From Cheilinus undulatus (lineage: Eukaryota; Chordata; Actinopteri; Labriformes; Labridae): DNA of 64,000 nucleotides. Each line of letters begins with the position of its first letter. Position 1 is the first letter of the stretch. The stretch spans positions 23,998,719-24,062,718 of the forward strand of contig NC_054882.1 of assembly GCF_018320785.1 (NCBI RefSeq), in the 5' to 3' direction. This document shows, one piece after another, positions 22,901-37,539 of this stretch. A program made the position numbers and the translations under genes. The notes below the pieces were generated by a model. The model was not told where the DNA came from and ran no database searches. It saw only the letters and a program-made list of their open reading frames with translations.

Positions 22901-25900
22901 AGCACAACTCTCACTGAGAATGTGACCAGTCTGACTCTAACTCCCGTGATCCTTAGCAGCACAACCTCGGGCTGCTTTGCATTCAACACTTCCACTTGTG
23001 AGGCCTGTGCACCGGGATCGCGGTACGACAACAGTGAGTCAATGACCTTTTTGCAAGTCTCTTAAGACACTATTATAATGTGATTAGATCTTTGTCCTAT
23101 GTCCACAACCCCTAAGTGTACAAAGTGGTTCAGACAATATGAACAGACAAAGTCAAAGCTAACAAACGGGTCCTTATTCCCTCTCAGACACTCTGATGTG
23201 TATATGCTGTGCTCAACCTGGGCTATGTCTGTTTCCTGGAGCTTGCTTGCCATGTACAACAGGTTTCTATCAGCCACTTGCAGGACAGCTGCAGTGTCTG
23301 CCTTGCAGCCGGGGCTTTTACACAAAGTAAGAACTCAAACTTTTCCCCAACAAATCATTTTTACTCCTAAAAGATCAACTGTGTCATTCACTAGTATGTC
23401 TGTAACACCACTGTATAGTTTCACTGGAAGTCCTTTGTGCCACGCCTGTCCTCCTGGATCCTTCAACAATAACACTGGGGGAGAAAGTTGCACGAGTTGT
23501 TCTCCAGGTGTGTTCATTTAGCTTTTAAACCATAACTACTCCAAGAAATCAGCATCTTTCATACATAAACAGAGTCATGCTTGTTGTGAGAAATTAGATT
23601 TGCATGATTAGACTATCCTCACTAGATCAATTATGAAAGAATGTCAGCTTGCAAATGAATATAATTAGTTTGGTTATTTTTTGTATGTTGCTCTCAGGCT
23701 TCTATTCATCGCTGCAGAGCTCCACTTCATGTACGCCCTGTGAGCTGGGAACGTTCTGCAAGTAAGCTGTACTTTAGTGTCACCCGGTTTCTGTTCTTCT
23801 TTGCTGTTTTCTGACAGGAAACAGTGTAAGACTTTCATAAAAATCCTTCTGTTTAAAAAAATCCCTTATCTAACATTAGATCTAACATCACATGCTTTCA
23901 TTTTTCCATCCCATGGCTCTTGTTTGTAGGCACAGCTGCACCAGTACATTCAAGACCAGTTACACAGTCTGCTTTGATAACTTTATGAAATTTTAAGTGG
24001 CATGCATGACCGTGTTCCGGTGGATATAAATACACAAACGGTTTGATGATTTAGGAGGGAGATGACCATTTCTAATTTCTTGATTTTCGGTCTGAGCTGC
24101 TTCCACATACTCTAAATGGACAAAAGTATCTGTTGATTACTGAATTCAGGTGTTTCAATCAGACCCATTGCCACAGGAGTATAAAATCAAGCACCTAGCC
24201 ATGCAGGCTTTATTTGCAAATATTTGTGACCTGCTAAGGTGCATGATGTGTAAAAGTCACCAACGCTCTGCTGATTCCATAGCTGAAGAGTTCTGAACTT
24301 GCCTAAACCGAAGCACTTGGTTTTTAATAGCGTAGACCCCTACACCCCCAGCGTATGGGTCAGGGTCTGCTGCTGCATACCCCAGCGTACAGGGCTATGC
24401 TAAGGTCTAGTAAGCACAGCGGTGTACTCATGCTAACAACATCTAACACGCTGCACGCCCTAGTGTAGAGGTCCGCCCCAGTGTAGGGGTCTCCAGCTGA
24501 ACACCCCAGCGTAGAGGTTTTGTCGAGGTCTGCAGCCAGACCCTCTTGACAGTTTGGGGAACATTCCAACATGATGGTGCCCCAGTGCAAGCAAGGACTA
24601 TATAGACATGGCTAATGAGTTTGGTGTGGAAGAACTTGCCTGGCCTGCAGAGAACCCTGACCTCAAGCCCATTGAGCACCTTTAGGATGAAGTGGAGTGG
24701 AGATTTCAAGCCAGGCTTTATCGTCCAAGATCAGTACCTAACCTCATAAATGCTTTACAGAATGAATGGGCACAGACTCCCACAGAAACACTCCAAAATC
24801 ATGTGGAAAGCCTCCAAGAAGGGTAATGATTGTAATGATCAGGAGACAGAATACTTTTGTCCATATAGAGAAGTGGCTCTCACTTGGGCTGGAGCCTATC
24901 CCAGGTGTCATTGGGCGAGAGGCACTCACATCTATGGCCAACCTAATGAGCATGTTTTTGGTGGTGGGAGGAAGCCGGAATACCCGGAGAGAACCCACGC
25001 ATGCACGGGAAGAATATGCAAACTCCGCACAGAAAGACCTTGACCGGGAAGCGAACCAGGGACCTCCTTGCTGTGAGGCAACAGCGCTAACCCTTGCAGC
25101 GCCGTGCAGCCTCTAGACATGTATAACATATGCTTTTTTTTTTTTTTTTAAGCTTGTTTTCTACAGATTTTGAGACATTAAGATATTATCACCTTTATTA
25201 TCCTAAGATAATGATACAAATAACTTCAAACCTCTAGAAAAAATATATTCTTTATATCTAAAAACAGGGTAAAATAAAACATGGATCTATGCCCGCTAAG
25301 GGCTTCAATACATAATGGACTTCTTGCTGAAAACAGCTCCATGACCCACTCTAGGGTCCCAACCCACCAATGGAGAACCATGGACACAGAAGAAGATTTT
25401 TTCATCTATTACAGGGAATTTTCTAAAAAGCTCACAACCTTAGGTAGGCGTTGAACAAAGGATAAGTTGATAAGGTTTAGTTTTACTTTCTATTTTACAC
25501 AATTAAAAGAATAATAAAAGAATTGTACTAAACAGACAAGTGTAGATAACTCAAGTTGCACTCATAAGTGGTCAAGCAATATTTGAGTCACTGGACAGGT
25601 TGTTAGTATAGATCAGAAATAGTAATGGTCCCAGGACGGACCCCTGTAGAACCCCACACAGTGGCCTGGCTTTGCTTGAATAGCAGTCATTAACACAAAC
25701 AAACTGAGTTCTATCAAAAGATTCTTAAAACATTTGTATGCGATAGTGAGATAACCATATTTACTTTTTAAGGAAATGTCATGTTTAACTGTGTCAAATA
25801 ATTTTGATCAAGCTAAGAATTACTACAAGTAAATGTATGATTATCAACTGCAGAACAATTCTGCACATTTATATCTTCTTTGACTCATTGAAGCCACCCT

Positions 25901-28900
25901 TTATCCATTGACTGGTAGATTTATATCTTAATTTGGCTTTAAATGTTAAAAGTGACATCTGTCAAAGCTGTATATTATAATGACTATCTTCGCTTGCTGT
26001 TTGAAATCACAGGATTACAAAAAAATGTTTCCCATACCTTTTTTGCACTTTGGCAACAGCAGCTTTGAGCTCAATAAGCAAAGATATGTTTCAAAACTAC
26101 CTCTATGTTGTTTTTGGCAGTCATGAAATCAATGCTAGGTTGTCTATTAACAGTCCTAAACACGTGTTTGTCTCTCTGACAGCACCTCTGGTTGTCATGC
26201 ATGTGAGGCGTGCCCTGGAGGAACAGAAGCACTACAAACCGCCACTCAAGTCTGCACACCATGTCGGCCAGGTGATTAATAATGACATTTGTGAGTATAG
26301 GAGCGAATTAAAGATAAGAGGAATATCCACTGAGCTGAGGTATTCTTTTCACCAGGCATGTACAAGGCACCCAATCAGAAAATTTGTCAAATCTGCGGCA
26401 GCGGCTTCTTCCAAATCCATTGGGGCAAGGAGAGCTGCGATGTGTGTCCGGAGAATCACTACTGCCCCGTGAGCACTACACTCTACAAACTCTTCAGAGA
26501 CAAAGTACCTGTGTTTGTGTTGTAAATGCTTAGTGTGTTCTATGTTTTTTCTCCCTCAGAGTCCAGATGTGAGCCCCATTAGGTGTCCGAATGATGCTTT
26601 CTGTCCAGCGGGAAGCCTTGCTCCAGGATACTGCATGGAAACTTTCTTCCGTAAAGTGGGGGACACGTGTGAACTGGCTCCTGTCACCATTGCTCTGTTA
26701 GTTATAAGTGGAGGAGGTGAGTAACGGTGCTAGAGGACACAAAATTATCGCTTTGTTTTTCTAGAAACAGCCAAATGCAACCATTTTTTTCCTCATAATT
26801 CTGAGTGTGTAACTTGGTAATGCATTAAGCTTTTATTGGACACCATGCCGATGCTTGTGACTCAGTTAAGCTTCTTCAAATGGATTTCCTTTGAAGTGGA
26901 CACACTATCAGCTGCAGTGTCACTCTTTTATGGGATCTAATTACACACAAACATTGCCTTTATTTAATAGCTTGTGTCTGATGTGGTTATAGATCCCATA
27001 AGAAGACATTAGACATGCCAGTTAGTTTGTGGGGACAGATTTTATTACAGTCATAAAATAAACTCGGCAAATATGAGAAAATTAAACATGCAAGGAAGAT
27101 TCAGAAAACACAGAGTTGCAGTCGTCAGAGCAGAAACAACTATGGCATGGAAATATTTACTATATAAAACATACTTTATGAGTTATGTTTATTTATTTGT
27201 TTGCCAGAATTATTTAAAATTATAATATGCATTTTTACCACTAATTTTATAAGCCAATTTATGTAGGCATAAGAAGTACAAGTGGGAATCACAATGAGAT
27301 TCAATATGCTTAACATAGCCCATGCTAATATTACAATGCAATTTTGCAATCATTGATTTATCATAAGACAATCATATACATCAAGACATTTTATTAACGT
27401 AAGAACAAAAAATGATCATTAAACAGTAAAGTGCAGGATTCATGTACTTATAAGCTGCAGTTTAGCATCAATTTCACTTTTATCACACTTAATCTCTCAA
27501 CACTGTTTCTCTGCTTTTCAACATGCCATCTTCTTTTATCCTGCTGTCAACTTTTACTTTATCCAGTTATCTTCTGCTAATGTTGCCCTCATTTACACCA
27601 AAAGCACAGCTGTGAGGAGTCATGAAGTAGTGATACAGTGAGTTAAGTTGTCAGGGCAATCTTTTTGGAGCACTTTATATTACAGATATTTATAGAATAG
27701 GCAACAGTGATGCAAAAGATATACAGTTTTTTGCTTTATATGCCTTCATGGTGGGGTGTAAAAGCTGTACTTTTAATGCTTATCTTTTCATCTTTAGGTC
27801 AGCTGCAGTTTCTGTACCAGAGCGACTTAAATTCTAGTATAAAGTGCTGAGACATGTAACATCATTACTGCAAGTGCATGCAGCTGCTACTGTCACATAA
27901 CTTATCACGCCAGATAGACTGCATGGATATAGTTTACTTTAATTCGGGAACTGCTGCTATACTGTGGCTACATCTGAGCTAATCACTACACTGGCAACAG
28001 CCATTGTATATGCCAGCTTACGATACAACTTAACTCCAACTGTAACTATCGTAAACACGTCGAAGCAGTTTGGGAGAAAAGTGAAAACATCTTTTCCATC
28101 ATGATGTTCTTTGCTCTTTATTTAATAATGATGTGGTCCAGTTCTGCTAAAACTACACTACACTATTGCTACATCTGCTATCGGTTTCCAGTGTATCCAA
28201 ACCCCGCACATAACTACTGTCTTGTTCTCCTAAAATGATGCTGATTGGTCAGGTGCCTTCTCAGGCCTGGCACAGCACAATTGTTTCAGTCTGGAGCCTT
28301 GCAAGATGGATCTGCCTGATGACAGATGGAATCTGGCCAAGCCATCTGCTTTGCAAGGTTAACTGTCACACACTGTACGAGACCTTACGTGGTTGAAAGT
28401 TCATCCTCATTCATTGTGTATTTCAAGCAGCCACTTCACTCAACATGCTTGAATACATATCGCCACAGACCAGACTGTGGAGGGTTTGGCACAACTTTTT
28501 AACCGCTTTTCTCCCTCATAAGGTTGTAACTGTGCATTTAAAGAAAGCAGGGAGTATACTGTAATGTAAACTAAACCTTGTGGAGAGCTGGTTTGACTGG
28601 AAACACTGCTCAGAAGGGATAACAGCTGGTAGGCAGCAGGTAGATAGTAAATGTGTGAACTCTTACTCCATCAGCAAAAACAGACGGCTCTAAAAGAGCG
28701 ACACAGCTGCATGAAATGGAAAGCATCATACGAGAGGACAGTTCAAAATTTTTTTCCCCTTTGAGAGATTTCAAAAACAGACTGTGACTTATAGGCCAGC
28801 ATCAAGGGATTCACAGTAACTTAAAGAGATAAAACCCAAGGCTCATGTAAGCCTGTTTGTTATTGAAATGTTTTTGTTACAATGGTTTTTGCATATAGTT

Positions 28901-29339
28901 GATGATCAGTCGGCTATAGACAAAGTCTTACTGATCAGATTTGATTATTGTATATTAAAGCCCATAATGCAGTCCACTATTTACAGACAGACTGTTAATG
29001 AACACTTTTGGTCGTTTTGGGCTTTAACTGTACAAAATGTTATTCAAACTGAATTCCAGTTATACACAAACAGGACATAATTACATGAAATAAGAGTCAT
29101 GTCCTCTTGGCAATGCATCCATTGTGTGATTATGTTGTAATTTCTCATCTGATCTTTATGTGTTTTCTTCTCTCCCTACAGTGGCCCTACTCTTTATCAT
29201 TTTAATGGTACTCCGTCGACGGAAAGACACTGACAGAGAGCTGAATGTAGCTCGAGCTCCATTACTACGCAAAGAGCGACCTCAGGGTCGATACTACGGG
29301 ATCCCCTGTGATGCAGAGCCTGTGTATGCTGGCTGGTGA
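19941..29339 (+). CDS. Cysteine-rich, receptor-like single-pass membrane protein (343 aa), unnamed
   Basis: Nine exons join in frame: 19941-19989, 22860-23033, 23188-23326, 23419-23507, 23698-23761, 26183-26271, 26356-26468, 26560-26716, 29182-29339 (TGA); total 1032 nt. Residues 1-21 form a signal peptide (hydrophobic [15 protein letters not shown]). A Ser/Thr-rich stretch to about 53 follows, then a Cys-rich ectodomain to about 278 of repeats shaped C-x2-C-x2-G-F/Y-x(n)-C, like ephrin-receptor-type GCC2/GCC3 repeats. Several N-glycosylation sequons (NVT, NTS, NNT, NFT) are present. A membrane helix spans about 281-303 ([20 protein letters not shown]), then RRRK and a 40-residue tail ending VYAGW. 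Likely a type I surface protein; ligand and role unknown. I do not recognise the orthologue. The join over the 2.4-kb intron 23762-26182 is the least certain, though phases agree only there. Confidence 0.8.
21837..22635 (+). mobile_element. Deleted Tc1/mariner copy (intron 1 of the membrane-protein gene)
   Basis: After TA at 21835-21836 it begins 'tgcactgccttataaaag' and shares its long left inverted repeat with the copy at 8189. Inside are [10 protein letters not shown] and [16 protein letters not shown], then a jump to the region after the catalytic site. It lacks a right terminal repeat and most of the transposase, so it is inactive. Confidence 0.8.
24120..24870 (+). mobile_element. Tc1-like copy with foreign GC-rich insert (intron 5)
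   Basis: The left end 'ctctaaatggacaaaagta' and right end 'tacttttgtccatatagag' are inverted repeats. The 3' part still reads [20 protein letters not shown] followed by E and HL, retaining the third catalytic acid but with a stop where Trp is expected. Most of the transposase is missing and replaced by a repetitive stretch (24305-24530). Related to the copies at 11193 and 61678. Confidence 0.75.
24305..24530. repeat. GC-rich short repeat array inside the Tc1 copy
   Basis: Variants of 'ccccagcgtagaggtct' recur at least five times (for example near 24346, 24380, 24462, 24479, 24505). It sits between the 5' and 3' parts of a transposon that normally lacks it. Origin unknown; it may be filler copied during gap repair. 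Confidence 0.55.
24871..25117 (+). repeat. Common teleost dispersed repeat (retroposon-tail type)
   Basis: It contains 'catgtttttggtggtgggag', 'gaagccggaatacccggaga', 'atgcaaactccgcacagaaa' and 'ctgtgaggcaacagcgctaa', a well-known interspersed fish sequence found on many retroposon tails. It starts directly at the end of the Tc1 copy and is followed by a T-run. Confidence 0.65.
26717..29181 (+). other. Long last intron of the membrane-protein gene
   Basis: About 2.5 kb between the exon carrying the first part of the membrane helix and the terminal exon. I see AT-rich sequence with no recognisable exon, RNA gene or dispersed repeat. Confidence 0.5.
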
Positions 29340-29872
29340 ACCAAAGGACATTTATTGAGCTTTCTTAAACCTATGAAAATACTACTGAAATTTCCAAATG
29401 GATTTTAACTAAAGAACTTATAGAAGAAGACTTTTTATTTGGTACATTTGAAAATATTATTGAAAGATGGACGTTTACTGCTTTTTGACTTGTTGTAGTC
29501 TGACACTGGAACAGATGTTCCACTCAGAGATGAACACTCTCCTTTAGTAAAGTAGGTTATTGGATTAAGAGAGGTATGTATGCTGGGATGTGTGCTGAGA
29601 CTGGGTGGGAACTTCTCTCTTATGAAAAGCACTTTTTTAAAACAGAAGTAATTGATTTACTTTGCACTCATGTCTCTGTAGACCCGTGGGTGCTTCAATT
29701 AACTCCTGAGACTCCACAGGACAAAGAGGTGTGAAGTATGGGTGATATCTTGTGTTTATTTAATATGTTTGATTACAGTGCTGTGTCGTCTGTAGTCACA
29801 TAGGTACATGTGCTTTAATGTTTTTCATCTGCTTTTTTAAAAAATTATATTTGTATGTTTTAAAGGAAAAGA

Positions 29873-29878
29873 AATAAA
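29873..29878 (+). terminator. Poly(A) signal of the membrane-protein gene
   Basis: AATAAA, 534 bases after the stop codon, in an A-rich setting. It is a good candidate end of the 3' UTR. Confidence 0.6.
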
Positions 29879-30192
29879 AATGATTAATTATGTAATCCTT
29901 ATTCTTTGTGCTCATTTGAATGCAAACCTAAAATTTGGATATCTGTGAGATCAAAACATTAGCAACAGGCTATTTAATTCCTCCTTATCATTTAGATTGC
30001 CAGGCCAGGAAAGTGCATGTCAGTTCTCTTTTATCTAGCAAGACCTGACACACATTAAGGATAAAAGATAAAAGATATTAATAACATGGCTGAGGTTAAT
30101 CAATTCGTTTCATTTGCACACGAAAATTACTACTTGTTAGTAGCATTTTGAACTTTGAGTTCAGTTATTTTGGGACTGCTTCATTGACATTT

Positions 30193-30633
30193 TGCATATA
30201 AAGAGTATTCACCCAATTGGATGTTTTATCCTTTTCATTATATTTTTTTAAATCATGGTCAGTATAACTTGATATAACTTAATACTTGTTTTTTTAATAT
30301 CAAAGTGAAAACAGATTTCTACAAAGTAATGACAAATAAAAATCTGTAATGTAAAATAAGTGACTGCATAAAAATATATCTATATTTCTGTCGAATTAGC
30401 TCAGCCACTTTAAGGGGGGGGGGGGTATTTATGCAGACAGTTATTTTACATCACATATTTGTTTTCAATTAATATTATTTTGTAGAAATCTGTTTTCACC
30501 TTGACATTAAAGTGGGTTTTTTTGTTGTATTTTTTGTCATAAAAGCCAAGTTGTACTGAGCATGATCAATGTATAAAATAAATGACAGGGTAAAACATCT
30601 AAGGTGGTCAATACTTTTTACAGGCACTGCATG
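30193..30633. mobile_element. Short Tc1/mariner derivative, ends only
   Basis: The left 'agagtattcacccaattgga' and right 'caatactttttacaggcact' ends are inverted and match the long terminal repeats of the copy at 8189. Nearly all the interior is gone, leaving two inverted repeats around a G-run at 30414-30425. TA follows the right end at 30634. Confidence 0.75.
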
Positions 30634-31042
30634 TATTTTAATACAATTCTGGACATAATAGCCGGTGTATGCTGTTTATATTAAAGATGCTTTTTTGTAT
30701 TTTCTGCAGTTAAAGTGTAAATATTTACCAGACTGCAGGGAAGATAGATGTCAACAGAACTCTGGTTAAATTCCACAAAAGTAAACAATTATTTCCACCT
30801 CGTGTAAACATCTATGAAGGAGACTGTGACCAATCGCAGATCTCACATCAGATAAACAAGTTTCAAAGTTTTAACTGTGTCAGTGAAGGGTGGATATAGC
30901 TATAAGAGGGACAAAGGCTGACTGTGAAGAGAAGTTATATCACTCCAATAGGTGGATAAATGCTAACTAGGCAGCTAATGCTTTGTGGCCAAGCTGTTTT
31001 TCTATTTAAAAGTGATGATTTCACTATGTAGAATACTCTGTG

Positions 31043-31362
31043 ACAAGGGTCTCCAAACCTTGACATGCCAAGAAACCTCATCTGGTTTTAGCCACTGCAG
31101 GAGACCCCTCTCTTTAAAAAAAATGTAAACATTTTTGGACATTAACAGCCAAATATCAAATCTCATATCTATCATATTTTTATTTACAATCAATAATCCT
31201 GTCAGGCATTTCTGTCTTCACAAGAATCAACCGTCCAAGACATTTTTTCTGTCTTGAGAGGACATTTGATATGTTATGGTGTGGATTATCTTAAGTTTCC
31301 TGTAGACCCACTGGCACCTCCTGCTGGCCCCCCATGAGGCCAGGAGCCTCACTTTGAAAAAC
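31043..31362. repeat. Probable degraded hAT-type miniature element
   Basis: The left 'agggtctccaaaccttga' and right (reverse complement) 'agtgtttttcaaagtgag' ends align loosely around 'CAAA'. Flanks 'actctgtg' and 'actcttta' agree partly. Weak evidence; old copy if real. Confidence 0.4.
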
Positions 31363-31964
31363 ACTACTCTTTAACAATTGAACTTCTGCTTTCAAATTTT
31401 ACTCAGATGGGTGCAAAATACTCAGAATCAAAAGTAAACGCACTGTCCAGCCAGAATGGCTTTTGATGAGTTTTATGTGATTTAATATTGTGCTTGATGA
31501 TTGTTATTATTGATGTAGAATTATGTAAATAGTAGGCCAATTTTAACACTAAGATTGAAGATGTAAAGCACGTTCTATTTGTCCCTGCTGTGTGATTTAA
31601 AACAGGCATAATCTTTATCTATATTTTAAGGTTCAAGTGTTACATTTGAAATATGAATTCACATGCTAATCGAGGTAGACTTAAGATCAGACAATATTAC
31701 AATCTCTAAAAAGAGATAAAGAAACATTTAAGGTAGCTCACGGGTACCGCAAAGCAGTGCTTTCCACGCCTTTTGGTACATTAAAAAAGGAAAAATTAAA
31801 ATGATATTGTTTAAAAAAAAAAACAAAAACAAAAACATGAAAAATATTTTTAGATAGGAATGGGTTTACAGGCCCGTAAAAGCTGCTAGGTGGCGATAAT
31901 GTACCGTTGAGGTTCAACGTTTGAACGAGACAAAAATTAAGTCTGTCCATGCAGGACTCCGTAC

Positions 31965-31981
31965 TTACGTCACAGGAAAAC

Positions 31982-31990
<9 letters not shown>
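31965..31990 (+). promoter_or_regulatory. MRPL35 start region: CRE-like site and YY1-type ATG context
   Basis: TTACGTCA at 31965-31972 resembles a CRE/ATF site. The start context 'aacATGGCGGCC' resembles the YY1 motif AANATGGCGGC that often overlaps start codons of nuclear genes for mitochondrial and ribosomal proteins. Role inferred from motif only. Confidence 0.4.
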
Positions 31991-34652
<2,662 letters not shown>

Positions 34653-34699
34653 TTAGTTGTTTCACATTGTGAGATCTTGTTTCTGATTGACTGTAATGT

Positions 34700-34705
34700 A
34701 ATAAA
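34700..34705 (+). terminator. MRPL35 poly(A) signal
   Basis: AATAAA 48 bases after the stop codon, giving a very short 3' UTR typical of mitoribosomal protein genes. Confidence 0.7.
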
Positions 34706-34757
34706 AATTATACACGTTACAAAGCCTCATGTTGACCCTTTCTTCGAGACTATATTG

Positions 34758-35152
34758 TAGAGGTGAAAGAAGTACGACTAACATGCTGAAGTAAAAGTTC
34801 AGCTACTTTGGCTAAGATTTACTTAAGTAGAAGTACTCAACTATAACTCTAGAAGATTTAACAGTTTTTCATGGGTGCAACCCACATACTCAGCTCTGCT
34901 GCTCATCCCTCAAATGCATGTTCCTTACAAATGTGGCACCAAAAGGGAGATGTCCAAGCTTTCCAACAGTATAAGAGCTATTGCCAAGCATTCTAATAAC
35001 AAAGGAGTAACATACCAAACACAAATTTCCTTACTTTTTGTGCTGAGTTTACTTAAGTAAAATCACTGATTTTAAAAAGTACTCAAAAAGTACAAATAAT
35101 CAATCTACTCAAAGTAATTTGAGTAAATGTAATTGGTTACTTTCCACCCCTG
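34758..35152. mobile_element. hAT-like miniature element, 'agaggtg' family
   Basis: Left 'tagaggtgaaagaagtac' and right (reverse complement) 'caggggtggaaagtaacc' ends. The interior has 'acttaagtagaagtactcaa' and 'acttaagtaaaatcactgat' motifs, a widespread fish element. Flanks 'ctatattg' and 'atatcttg' agree at 6 of 8. Non-coding. Confidence 0.65.
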
Positions 35153-37539
35153 ATATCTTGTGAAATAAGACAATAACACAGTGAAAGTTTTACATCGTGT
35201 TTAATGGCTGAAATTCATTTAAACAGAAATATTCAACCAACAAGAACTTGATTGACCGTAACTCATGATATTAACAATTTAATGTGTTTTTTTTATTTTG
35301 AATAATCACATTTAAATTTAAGTAATGTGGCATTCTGGCCTGCCAGAACAAAATTTCCAGGATGATTTGATAACTTTAGAGCGAGTCAAAGGGGAAGATT
35401 CATCTGTAAATCAGACATGTTATTTATATACGTGAAGCCAACATGAATGTGTAGTTTAACATTTTATATTCTTTTCACAAAGCAACCAAAAATGACTTAA
35501 TGAGTCATATACCATCTGAAAAGTTGAACAAACCTTTCATAAAATCATTCCAAAGTCCAATTTTCAAATTAACAACAAACATCATGCAATGATGAGTTCA
35601 TCAGTCTACACACGAGTATACAAATCAGCTACTTAGCAACACATTTTTCTGTTTTACTTTGCATGTTTTTTTTAACAGGATGTCACCTCCAACACTAACA
35701 CTGATACTACTAACGCTGAACACATAATCAGAGTTTTCCTGTTTATTTTTTCACCATTTATCCATTAAAAGGACATTTCATGTGCATAACGAGTGTATCT
35801 ACATCAGAGTGAATGACTTGTAAACAGAACAGTTGTACCTGAGAAGCCCATTTCAAACTTCAAATCACCGCTGAAGATGCAGAAAAGTGACTGTTAAAAA
35901 TCTACTGCGCAACTTCACCCAGAAAAACAACCACCACAGTGTGTAAAATGTTGCTATGATTCAGGCTCAGTGAAGAAAGATGAAGACAGGATGGCCAAAC
36001 ATACAGTGCAGCATCACGCCATGTTAATAAGTTAAATTTGAGTTTGTAAACTAATAAAGTCACTTAAATGGATTTCTAAACAGTAAAACAAGCAAGAAGA
36101 AGGTAAGATAGTCGTGTTAAGTGTTGCTCAGTAACAGTAGAGCAGGACACAGTGAAATAAAACATGGAGGAAGAGCCATGTTTACACACAGTAAATATAT
36201 TCTCACATCTGTCTGCTACAGCTCAAAGTGACTTTTTCTGAATTGGTCTTTAACTGCTAGACAAATAAATGTCAATAAAGCGACAAAGCGTGCGTACAAA
36301 CTCAACAGTAGATTGTCAAAAACAGTCTGCTTCACAAGGAAAATCTCTTGTAGTGACTTTTTTCCATTAACTGTGATAAGAATGCTTTTACTCGTCACAC
36401 AAGTAAACACTGATCAATCGCAGAAGATATAAGAAACAATGAATCTTATCTTTTATTAATCTTGTAGCTTTATCATTATTGTTTCATGTCATTTTTTGGC
36501 CGTTTCAGAGTATGAGGGCAGTTATTTAAGAGTTCAAACATAGTGCAAAATGATTGTTTAATGATAACTAATCTGTGTTAGAAACACTTAATGTCATATT
36601 TTTTTTTAAATCTCTTTCTTTAAGGCTTTATTAGAGAGGTAAATAACAGAATATCCTGTCACTACTGTCTCCCCTTTTGTACTACAGTTTTGTCTAATCT
36701 AATTTGTTTTTGAGTAAAGTCTGATTTCCTGATACCTTGATAATCTAATTGATTAGTGCAGAAATAAACTGAACAGCTGTGTCTCTACACCAGATTGATT
36801 TAAAAACAGCCCCCCTTTTTTTTTTTTTTTTTTTTTTATCCTTGGCAATTCACACATTCTCTAAAAGTGACCACATCACCCGCAATGCCAGCCGTTGTTT
36901 TCAGTGACAGTACATTCTGTTTTACTAACAGAGGACGAATGACTGGGAAGACACACATGCAAATGCCAACCCACACCTGATATATAAAAACAATCAAATC
37001 AGAAAGATGAAGTTCACACAAACTGTACATAAATACATAATCAATAACCCACAAACTCAAAATGTCTATCAGCATGGAGCCCATTCACTCATTATTCTAC
37101 CTCAATGTCACAAACCAAATCATGAGCCACAAGCTATATAGTTTCATATAGAGGGGTCATCATAGGTCACTTTGGTAATACCTCATCCCAAAGCAAGGCT
37201 GCTTCAGTCAAGTAGCTTTTGGCCATTCAGAGTTTTCACGTCTTGCAGCAAAGGCAGCTGGAGGAGTCTTTAGGATGGTTTCACATGGCTTCATTGTTCG
37301 AGGAAAGAGCACTCCGGGATCTTGTGAGAGGCCTTAAGACTCTAAGAGGTGGCTGGAAGGAAGAGCAAATGAGGATAAAAAGAACATAGACATTAGATTT
37401 AGTCGTCTAGCCGCAGTAAGTTTGATAGTGTGAATATGGCAGTCATAGAGCTGGATGTTCATATTGTCAACAAATCCCAAGACCAAAACAACGGTCAATA
37501 CCACAGCAGATTTGGTTTCAACAAAGGGCGTACATGTTG

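Noticed and set aside
23930-23990. Possible extra exon of the membrane-protein gene ('gcacagctgcaccagtacat')
   Set aside because: It has an acceptor-like start, but no donor there gives the phase needed by the next exon, whereas skipping it joins 23761 to 26183 in frame and keeps the Cys spacing.
36836-37084. Minus-strand 82-aa frame with hydrophobic residues
   Set aside because: No splice sites, no family resemblance, AT-rich composition; likely UTR or spacer.
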